Assembly (NCBI GenBank): GCA_020912385.1
Contig: CP087219.1
Location: 744,001-808,000, forward strand
DNA: 64,000 nt
Reading direction: 5' to 3'
Origin: Neofusicoccum parvum
Taxonomy: Eukaryota > Ascomycota > Dothideomycetes > Botryosphaeriales > Botryosphaeriaceae
How positions within the stretch are numbered: the stretch's first letter is position 1; the number at the start of each line of letters is the position of its first letter. Positions 56,136 through 64,000 of the stretch are shown here, one piece after another. Under the pieces are notes generated by a model. The model saw only the letters and a program-made list of their open reading frames with translations. It ran no database searches and was not told the DNA's origin. Both the position numbers and the translations under genes were made by a program.

Positions 56136-58017
56136 GGATTCTGGTCTTATTCACATGCTCGAACTTCTTGGACGGTGATCGGAGGAAGAGCTTATCTGTA
56201 GAATAAAATTTGAGGAAGTCACTCTGCGTGCAACAGGGAGCTTTTTATGAGCTTGAGCGGCTTCAAAGATGGGTCATGCATGTGGAACATCTTCAACCGT
56301 CGCGGGATGGCGCTGGCCTATACAGCACCTCTGAAAGGATGACGACTTTGAGTCTTCTTTTCTCAAACGTGGGCGTGGAAACATGTTCGAAAACATGTTT
56401 AAGAACAGAGACACCACGAATCGAAGCCAGACACCCTTGAAAGACTGCCCAGAGTGTCATAAAGAGTGATTTTTGTGGCGAGCGGGCATGGCAAGCCACA
56501 GCTGAGCGCGTAAGCCTTGGGGGCGGGGGACTGATCCGCTATGCCGAAGCGTGATGACATGAAGCATTAGCAGACGAATCCTCGAGCCATTCTTGCCGAA
56601 CGGGAAGCGCCGCGGCGCTGTGGTAGTTGACAGTTTGCGGAGATGCTTAGGACTCCAACAAGTGGACGCAGGTACGTATCCCGGATGCGTGACGTGGTTA
56701 TAAGATTGCCTTTGCACGCTGGAATGACAGTTTCCATTTCGGCCGGGCTGGAATTCAATAGCTCGCAGGTCAATTGACAAACCCCGTCTCGGCGCGGGTC
56801 TTCGCGTGGTTAACTTGGTTCATCCGCGCCTGGTTGCGACCATGCCGCCGGGCCCGCGCTTTGTGCCGTCAGTGGATCGGAGCTATCGAATCCAGACAAT
56901 CTCGATGACTGACGGGAAGCGGTTCGTGGATGTGCCAGAGTTGGGCCCTGTGGGTGAAAGCAACGCGAAACACCAGCGGTGGCACAAGGGTTCACAGCGC
57001 TGCAGTCAGCCATGCAGCGCGCGCTGTAACAGGCCAGACCTCGACAAGGCAGGTCGTTTGAGGTGACGAGCTCGGGGGGCTGCCGCCAGCCAGTCAGCGC
57101 GGACCGCCGCGGACGCTCGGGCGTGGGAGCTGGAGCCAGCGACGGACGCGAGCGACGCAGCCCGCTGCCGAGCGCGGCGCCTGGCTTCGCGGCCGGCAGC
57201 TGCGCCCCAGCTGCAGGCACGGCGTGGACAGCGGACAGGCTTGACGGCCAGGCCACTAGCGGTCCCGGGCGAGGGCGAGGCAGTCTGGGGCTCCAGGGCG
57301 ATCGCGACGCCGGCAGCGCGCAGTTGCGGGCGGTGATGGGCCTGTGTCGCGCTGTTATTCTCCGACAGGCGCAGGCGTCCGGAGGCCGGTGGAGCCATGC
57401 GGTGCGCCACCGGGAGCGGCCAGGCGCTGATCCGCAGCAGGTGCCAGAGCCGGGGGCGCGCAGCAGGGCGGGTCTGCGCCTGCGCCTGCGACTGCGACTG
57501 CGACTGGGGACGGCAGCAGAGCGGCGGCCGAGCAGCAGCAGCAATGTGTTGGGGCGCTGTCGTGGCCGGCCGGGCTGGATGCGCGCGCTGAGAGGAATGC
57601 GCGCTGGAATTCTCCACGAAAAGCCGGGCCCTGCCTGGCAGGGGGGCCGCAAGCTTTCCGGCGGGCTCCTAAAGATAGCCCGCGCACTGGCACTGAACGC
57701 CTCTCTCCCTAGCCCAGGAATGCGAGAGGCCCAGAGGCGGGTGCGAGGCACGCGGGCCGGTTCTGGCTCTCACTACTGACCTGCAGCCGACGTTCTGTGG
57801 CATAAACACGCCGCCTCCCCAGGCGTTTCATGCTCCGGGTTTCATGTGCGAGCACGAACACCTGCCCACCCGCATCCCTCAACTCCCCTCCATTCCTACG
57901 ACGCGCAGCCCGGCCGCACGTCCACTCCCACCGCTCCCGCGTTTCGTTTCGCCCGCGTGCTCCTGCCCGCGGCAGCGCACCACCGCCGTCCGCTCGACCA
58001 CCACCGCCGCGCCCAGC
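56136..58017. other. GC-rich intergenic region and leader of the next gene
   Basis: Long frames on both strands (minus 56810-57751, plus 57063-57779) cover the same GC-rich DNA and have biased composition, so I call neither. An in-frame ATG at 57844 precedes the chosen start of the next gene by 58 codons. Confidence 0.4.
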
Positions 58018-59982
58018 ATGAAGCGCAAGTTCTCGCTCAACCTCGCGCCCATTGTGAGCATGCCCGCTGCGCCGCGCCGCGCGCCCGCGCATGAGCTGAT
58101 GTCCGCGCAGAAGGTGCCCACCAAACAGGAAACCCGGGCCCTCAAGGAGTCGCTGGCCACGCGCGACATCTCCACGCCCTCGTCGCCCTACGTCAACCGC
58201 CGCATTCTTGCCCCCCGCCTCGAGGCCGAGCTGCGCTCTGCCTGCGAGGCCGTCCTCAACGAAGATGGCAACTCATACGGCGCCGCCGCCGCCCTGCAGG
58301 CCGAGGAGTCCAAGATGGACTTCCAGGCCCTCCAGCGCTCCATGAGGGCCATGGAGCAGCAGCAAAAGCAGCAGAGCAGTCACCGGCGCACAGGAAGCCA
58401 CCCCCCGCCGAATCCCTTGCCGCGCCGAGACCGCCCGCCCACCGAGCACACTGCGCGCCTGCCCGCCAACGCCTTCTCATATAAGCCCGACGCTGCCCTG
58501 CGCGACCTGTTCCCCGAGCAAGGTGCGCACCCGGTCCAGGCGAATACGAGCCGCCGGAGGGAAGGTCACGGTGCCGCGTACGACACCAAGTCGTCTCGCA
58601 ACGTCTCTGGAAGGCATCGAGAGCAGCCTCAGGATCACAGCACCGCCCGCTACGCGAATTACGACCGGCCAAGCACGGCCCCCATTGGTAGAGGAGTGGA
58701 CTCCCCCGACACGAATTACTCGACGCCGATGAGCGCTTCCACCATGGAAAACCACCGCAACTACGCTTCCACCGCCATGACGTCGGCCGATCCGTCGCGA
58801 ACATCTAAGCGTAACTCGCACTACCTGCTTAGCGATGAAGATGCGGCATCGCGTGCTGATGCTGCAGCCGCCTCGTGGATGCGGCATGAGCATGAACGCC
58901 GCAAGGACAGCGACGCAGACCGTCGCCCATCGACGAGAGCAAGCAGGGCTGCAAGCGTAACCAAGAGTATCAAATCGGAGATCAGGGAATACTTCCGCCC
59001 GGGGTCGTCCGGGCTAAGCAGAGCAACGTCCAGGGAATCCCTCCGCTCCCGGAGCTCAGACGCAACTGCTGCCCAAAGTTCGGGAACACATGGGTGGCGC
59101 AGCTGGAGCTTGCAACGGCGGCCAAGCGACACCAGTCTCAACAGCCGATCCTCGAGTATCAGGGGTCGCAGTGACGTCAGGAATAAAGAGAACAAAAAGG
59201 AACTCAACCTCAATCGAGAGTTGCCGCCCCTGCCGAGTCTCGACCAGTGGAAGGACCCGGAGGAGGACGTGCCAGCTCACTTCGTACCCATGCAGAAGCC
59301 CACCAGCCCGACGCATATCGCAAACCTGATGCAGACGCCCCCGAAAGTGCGGGCCCGGAAAGATCACATTGCTCACCAACAATCAGTTGATAGAAGGCAC
59401 AGACGACCGGAGGATGTCTCCCGCAAGTCCTCCACGCAGCACCAGGCACGATCGGGAGTGAGAACCGTCAGCTCTGATCCTGAAGTACAAGTACCCATGC
59501 ACTTCCAACCGCAGCCGCGGACGGAGGATTCGATCGCCCGGGACCTGGCACAATCGCACGAGTTGATGTCAATGAGTTACGGTGCCAGTGACGAGGCCAT
59601 CAACAGAAGTGACCCATCGTTAGTCGACAGCGGACACAGCCCGGACGACTCGTACCAAGGCCGCAAGCCGAGCATGAAGATCAGTGTAGACCATTTCCGC
59701 GGCGAGACGCCCAACTTCAGTAAGAAGATCAGCACGGAGAAAATGCTGCAGAATACGCATGACCACCGGTACAAGTACAAGGCTGAGATCAAAGCGAACA
59801 ATACCCTGGCGACCGGATCCCAGGCGAACGTGAAGGGTCTGAAGAAGATGTTCAGCCACCTCGGTTTGGGGGGAAGACGCGAGAAGAAAGAGACTTGGAT
59901 GGACAAGTTTGAGAAGGACGGCGTCAAGGGTGGGATTTTGATTCACGATGAAGCGGCGGGCGCGCCCATCGTCCGGTACTAA
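58018..59982 (+). CDS. Large disordered conserved-type fungal protein, unknown function
   Basis: Single-exon gene of 654 residues from MKRKFSLNLAPIVS. The start at 58018 is preferred over an in-frame ATG at 57844 because the extra 58 residues are Pro/Ser-rich leader-like sequence. The protein is mostly disordered, Ser/Arg/His-rich, with many R-x-x-S sites that look like kinase targets. A helical patch lies near 65-115 (LEAELRSACEAVLNEDG; KMDFQALQRSMRAMEQQQKQQ). The most ordered-looking part is the C-terminus: KISVDHFRGETPNFSKKIS, KANNTLATGSQANVKGLKKM, FSHLGLGGRREKKETWMDKF, ending IVRY. No catalytic motif or membrane segment. A scaffold or signalling role would be a guess. Confidence 0.85.
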   Translation: MKRKFSLNLAPIVSMPAAPRRAPAHELMSAQKVPTKQETRALKESLATRDISTPSSPYVNRRILAPRLEAELRSACEAVLNEDGNSYGAAAALQAEESKMDFQALQRSMRAMEQQQKQQSSHRRTGSHPPPNPLPRRDRPPTEHTARLPANAFSYKPDAALRDLFPEQGAHPVQANTSRRREGHGAAYDTKSSRNVSGRHREQPQDHSTARYANYDRPSTAPIGRGVDSPDTNYSTPMSASTMENHRNYASTAMTSADPSRTSKRNSHYLLSDEDAASRADAAAASWMRHEHERRKDSDADRRPSTRASRAASVTKSIKSEIREYFRPGSSGLSRATSRESLRSRSSDATAAQSSGTHGWRSWSLQRRPSDTSLNSRSSSIRGRSDVRNKENKKELNLNRELPPLPSLDQWKDPEEDVPAHFVPMQKPTSPTHIANLMQTPPKVRARKDHIAHQQSVDRRHRRPEDVSRKSSTQHQARSGVRTVSSDPEVQVPMHFQPQPRTEDSIARDLAQSHELMSMSYGASDEAINRSDPSLVDSGHSPDDSYQGRKPSMKISVDHFRGETPNFSKKISTEKMLQNTHDHRYKYKAEIKANNTLATGSQANVKGLKKMFSHLGLGGRREKKETWMDKFEKDGVKGGILIHDEAAGAPIVRY

Positions 59983-61407
59983 AAAGGGCTTCCATTTGTT
60001 TCTGCACAGGGCATTCGAGCATGGAGATGACGAGCTCCAGACTATCTTTTTGTTTGTTGATGATTTGGTTGGGCTGGGCTGTATCGGCACTGGACAGGCT
60101 GCTGGAGTTGTGTAGATACCCTTATCAATTGTTGGGAGCTTTGGGGAATTCGAGAGATTGACCAGTCATGGAGTTGTCTTGAAACCAGATGGCGGACGTG
60201 TGTACGGCCAATGGCCTCGGAGGCCCGCTCGGTGGAACATTGGCCTCGGCTGGGCTGCACAGCACAATGTGCGACAGGAAGTGAGGCAGCTGCATGGGGG
60301 TGCGTGGACACCCCCTTGTCGGGTGCAGATCTTTTGCACGCCCTCCGGGCATGCTCGTCAGGCACTGGACAATGGGCTCGAAGAGGACTGCGCTGGGGCG
60401 CATGACGAGCGAGGACGGTGTGACATGGACGGAGGTGCATCAGCGTTGGCGTTGCGCGCGGGGAGGCGGGCGCAGCCGTTGAAGAGCGGCAGTGGCAGTT
60501 TGCAGGCAGGCAGGCGAGGGCTAGCCCATCGAGATTGCAACCACTCGCGATCGCCGGAACGCCGTCCGGTGCCTCACGGTGGCGGAGCGAATCGCGCCAG
60601 TGAGAGCATCGGGCATGGTCGCACCGCAGAGCCAGGGGCCGCACGCGTGTCTAAAAGCTTGCGGACAACCACACGTCGTCGCGTCTCCCGCGAGAGCTCC
60701 AACCTCAGATGTCGCTGCTGCGCCGCTGAGCGCGCCGACGCCGTCGCTGGCGCGGGCGGCTGCGGCGGCGCGGGCGCCTTGGCTGCCACCGGCGACCGCT
60801 GAGGTCACAGCTGCGCGCATCCTGCTCCATCAGGAACCACCGCTCTTGTTTTGCGCATGCCGTACCATCGCCTTGCAACCGATGCGGAGAAGAGGGCCCT
60901 GGGTGGGCATGGGATGACGTTTCAGCGCGCTGCTCGCCCAATGCACGCGCGCTGCCAGCAGATCAACACTGGGGATATTCGTTTGCTCGCTCATCGTCTG
61001 GTCTGGCTGCTCTGCTGCGTGTCTCTGCCTGTCGCCTGTGCACGCCATCGCCTCCCACTCATGAGTCCAGGCCTCCTCGTTCAGCTTATACCTCGCCGCC
61101 GTCACTTCGCCACACGCGAATCCTCCAGCCACGAGCCATGTCAGCTCCTCCCCCACGCCCCTCCGCTGTTGCTGCTCGTCCCGTGTGGCCTTCCTAGCGC
61201 CAGCCGTGAAGCCGCCCACCTCCACCTCTTCTCACCCTCGCTCACTCCCACTCACCCACTTCGTTCAGCCCAACCCAGCCGGACGGGGCCGGGCAACACG
61301 CTCATTGCTACCCCGCCAGCGCACACATAGACGCCGCCCGGCAGACCCACCATCTGGTATCGCCCCCAGCAGCGCCGGCATCAATCACCCTCCCTCCATC
61401 CAGCAAG
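59983..61407. other. Intergenic region, nothing recognised
   Basis: 3' region of the disordered-protein gene and promoter/leader of the next gene; the last 200 bp are C-rich, typical of fungal leaders. Overlapping biased frames on both strands at 60042-60820 are not supported as genes. Confidence 0.4.
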
Positions 61408-62598
61408 ATGTGCAAGCTCCACGGCTACCAATACGCCTGCGGCCACTTCGTCCGCTACCGCTTCTCGCGCTGCCGCGGCACCTACACCAAAATCCGTCGC
61501 CGCCGCCTCAAGGACAAGGACGACCCCGACGTGCGCGTCGTCGCCTGCATCGGCGAGTGCTATCTCGCCATCAAGTCGCCCCACCCGTGCGGCTCCTGCC
61601 TGTACGAGGAGTTCAAGCGCCAGTGGGACGCGCGCATCGGCGAGGCGGAGACGGCGTACCGCGAGGCGCTGGACCGCGGCGTCAAGATCGGCCTGGGGCT
61701 CTGGGGGTGGGGTGTGGGCGGCGGCGTCGACGATGCAGACGACGACGACGACGATGGGTCAGACGGGGATGAAGGCACGGCGGAGAAGGGCGGTGCGGAG
61801 GACGGGACGACGGTGGACAAGGGCAGACGGGACAGGAAGCGGAGCCGCCGGAGGCGGAGGGGAGAAAAGGACGCCGTCAAGGAGGAGATCGACTACCGCG
61901 CCCGAGTGCTGGACGACTTGCGCTCCGACTTCAGCGCCGACTCGTGGACCGTCCGGACGCGCTTCCCGCCGACCGGCCGCCAGAGATATCCCGGGCCTCT
62001 GGTCAACAAGCGCGTCCCGCACGGTTCTTCGCCGCTGCGGTGCGAGGTCTATCCTGAAGACGTGGTCCTCAAGGAGCGGGGGCGAGGAGGTGCCGGTGGA
62101 CAGCAGAGATACATGACATTTCAGGCCTTCTTCATTGATACGTACGGTGGCGCATCTAGCGACTCCTCCTGGAATGACTGCACCGCCGAAGTTGGCGGTG
62201 AGGACTGGACAGCAGGAGGGGATGGCACGCAAATGGGACAGATGGGAACTATGGGCGCGTGGGACTCGAATGTCCTGGCCAATATCAACCTAGCGAATTC
62301 CCTGAAGGAGGGAGAGCAGGAAGAGGCCACGGGAGACGAGAGCTACTACACCGAATACAACCGGTTCGACGTCACGAATCCCGAGGAGGATGAGCCGGAG
62401 GTCGAGGACGTCGCTAAATGCAAACTCGGCACCGAGGAAGTTAACAAGAGCGACGAGAACAAGGTTCCCATGGCACAAAAGCCGAAGGGCTCGGCGATAG
62501 CGTACGGCTCCAAAGCGACTTATCCACAGATCAGCAGCCCGCCCCATATGTACCAGAAGCATATCCTCGCCCCAGGCCCTTCTGCGGTGCTACCCTGA
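61408..62598 (+). CDS. Hypothetical protein with N-terminal Cys/His cluster
   Basis: Single-exon gene of 396 residues. The N-terminus has a regular Cys/His pattern: MCKLHGYQYACGHFVRYRF, then SRCRGTY, CIGEC and PHPCGSC. It resembles the C...CGH...C...C..C modules found at the start of many uncharacterised fungal proteins and could bind one or two zinc ions. A run of about nine Asp at about 112-121 is followed by a strongly basic stretch (DRKRSRRRRRGEKD) near 140, a likely nuclear signal. A middle region (YRARVLDDLRSDFSADSW, RYPGPLVNKRVPH) looks ordered; the rest is acidic and disordered. Function unknown; DNA or RNA association would be speculation. Confidence 0.8.
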   Translation: MCKLHGYQYACGHFVRYRFSRCRGTYTKIRRRRLKDKDDPDVRVVACIGECYLAIKSPHPCGSCLYEEFKRQWDARIGEAETAYREALDRGVKIGLGLWGWGVGGGVDDADDDDDDGSDGDEGTAEKGGAEDGTTVDKGRRDRKRSRRRRRGEKDAVKEEIDYRARVLDDLRSDFSADSWTVRTRFPPTGRQRYPGPLVNKRVPHGSSPLRCEVYPEDVVLKERGRGGAGGQQRYMTFQAFFIDTYGGASSDSSWNDCTAEVGGEDWTAGGDGTQMGQMGTMGAWDSNVLANINLANSLKEGEQEEATGDESYYTEYNRFDVTNPEEDEPEVEDVAKCKLGTEEVNKSDENKVPMAQKPKGSAIAYGSKATYPQISSPPHMYQKHILAPGPSAVLP

Positions 62599-64000
62599 AG
62601 GCGGTCAATTGCCAACGTCAACTCGATTTATTGGAACGGCACAAGAACCAATATCCGCTCTGTGGGGGGAGATGGTAACACATGGAATGCTCCACGGGCC
62701 TTATAGGGGTCAGTCACCTTACGCCAATACACGCCTCACGATCAGAGAACGCTGACTACACGCAGCCAGACATTCAGGATCCACAATTGAGCGGGCACCT
62801 CAGCTCCACGCATCCCTCTCTTCGACGAATCAGGCCTCACAACAAAAAGGCCAGAGCCCTTCGTGAGCCTCCCAAGCTGGCCCCGTCAACCTCGGCTGAG
62901 AACTGACATATTACGCCAACAGGAACTGCACATCACTAGCAACCATCCATAAGCGATAAGCGAAAAAAAAAAAAAAAAAGAGAGAGCACAACCCCTCTTT
63001 CACCAAATTAGACCAACCCATCACAATATCGCACGACACGACGACGACGAAGACGGCCGCGCCCAAGCGTCAAGATTAACGCCGCCCCCTTGAAGTCCCT
63101 CCCTCCCCCCTCCTTTTTATTTTCCCGCCTCCCCCACCGACGACGTGCCGTCCACCCGTTCATCATCTCGGAGCGCCACACCGACCCGCGCCATCAGCCA
63201 CAAGGCCGAGCACCGTTCATTTCCGCAAGCGAAAAAGGAACATCCGGCTGCGAAACGGCCGCCGCCGAGTCATTTTTGACAAATGAATCACGATTAGCGA
63301 GAGGAAAGGGAAGGAGGGCATCGACGGCCGGTTTAGGGTAGAAATTGGTCAGACCCTGGTCAAAGGCGGGCAATATCAGTCTTTTGCTCAGGCAGCGCGC
63401 GCTGGTGCCGCTTGCGAATACGGATCACGGCTTCCCTCTTTTGGTTCTAGTGGCGGTGCAGAACAGTACCCTCCTTTCATGTACTTCTACGAAGACGTAA
63501 TGGAACAGATGTAGACACATGGAAATCCTTACACATGTTCCTATGGGAGAGATGTGAGTTGGCTTGATACTCGGTGGTGATTTACGCGCAGCAGTTTCAA
63601 TGCTACTCGTCGACTATTCAGGATCTAAAGCAAACCCCACCACTTCTCATAACTCTCTTTTGGAGGATGTTGAATTTGTGAGATCTCTTTCGAGCCCCAC
63701 CAGCCCTGCAAGAAACCGTTTCTGCTGCCGCAATCCCAGTGATAAAAGCATGTCTCCCGGAATTATGCCCCTCGCCAGGTGTATGTGTGTGTGTGGTCAT
63801 CATCGTCGCACGCCACCCTCTAAAACGCCATATCCATGCCCTCATAAGAACTCATCGCTGATCCTTTGCCATGCCGGATTTTCCGTGCTCTTAGTGACGA
63901 TGAAAGCCAGAAGGAAGCTGGAGGACGAAAGAGAAGGAAGATTAGCCTCCTTTACATGTTGTTGCAGTCAGCTGTGTAAAGCGCCTCACGAACCGTGTTC
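62599..64000. other. Window end, no gene recognised
   Basis: A homopolymer of about 17 A followed by AG repeats lies at about 62963-62988, a CT-rich stretch at 63080-63130 and a short TG run at about 63781-63796. Small open frames have no family resemblance. It may be the regulatory region of a gene beyond the window. Confidence 0.4.

Noticed and set aside
56810..57779. Opposed long frames of 313 and 238 codons
   Set aside because: They cover the same GC-rich DNA on opposite strands and both look compositionally biased; this is more likely promoter and leader sequence.
1..64000. CRISPR arrays, prophage or bacterial operons
   Set aside because: No regularly spaced repeats were seen, and the spliced genes and fungal families show the DNA is eukaryotic.

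Overview
The window is nuclear DNA from a filamentous ascomycete (Pezizomycotina). Genes are split by short GT..AG introns of about 50-110 nt with CTAAC/CTGAC-type branch points, and several families are typical of these fungi: fungal-rhodopsin/PTH11-like 7TM proteins, a HET-domain protein, a WSC sensor, a CipB-like oxidoreductase and a dispersed 5S rRNA gene. Class is not certain; Dothideomycetes or Sordariomycetes would fit. All exon models were built by hand from splice signals, reading frame and family similarity, so no boundary has RNA support.

Layout. 1.4-4.3 kb: PP4 regulatory subunit PSY2 (+). 5.2-8.9 kb: a 7TM rhodopsin-like protein (-) and a TauD/JLP1-type sulfonate dioxygenase (-). 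11.0 kb: 5S rRNA gene (-) with its own TATA-like box and T-run terminator. 11.8-18.6 kb: NAD(P)-binding protein (+), second rhodopsin-like 7TM protein (+), secreted tannase/feruloyl esterase (-). About 19.4-22.9 kb: an AT-richer, gene-poor island holding three coding relics interrupted by in-frame nonsense codons. 23.0-25.3 kb: head-to-head ATG33 (mitophagy) and SPS19 (peroxisomal 2,4-dienoyl-CoA reductase, PTS1 AKL). 28.7-33.2 kb: WSC cell-wall sensor, mitochondrial TcdA-like tRNA-modification enzyme and a 40-residue Cys-rich peptide. 34.2-40.4 kb: family-X DNA polymerase (Pol4), HET protein, monocarboxylate-type MFS transporter. 41.6-54.4 kb: a decayed secondary-metabolite locus. It holds a highly reducing PKS fossil (KS tail-AT-DH-MeT-KR-ACP, with catalytic segments deleted, a frameshift and two nonsense codons) and a C-terminal stub of a berberine-bridge-type oxidase. 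Beside these lie apparently intact tailoring-type genes: a Baeyer-Villiger FAD monooxygenase with a 7-nt micro-exon, a DUF3445/HODM-like heme protein and a CipB-like reductase. 54.4-64 kb: candidate or hypothetical genes, including a 654-residue disordered protein and a protein with an N-terminal Cys/His cluster.

How the genes relate. The core genes (PSY2, Pol4, TcdA-like, SPS19, ATG33, WSC) are housekeeping or stress functions. The 38.7-54.4 kb stretch resembles a biosynthetic cluster whose core synthase has died while transporter and tailoring genes kept open frames. The nonsense codons in the 19.4-22.9 kb relics can all be reached by C:G to T:A transitions, which suggests repeat-induced point mutation (RIP) or a similar process. 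No tRNA, CRISPR array or intact transposon was recognised.
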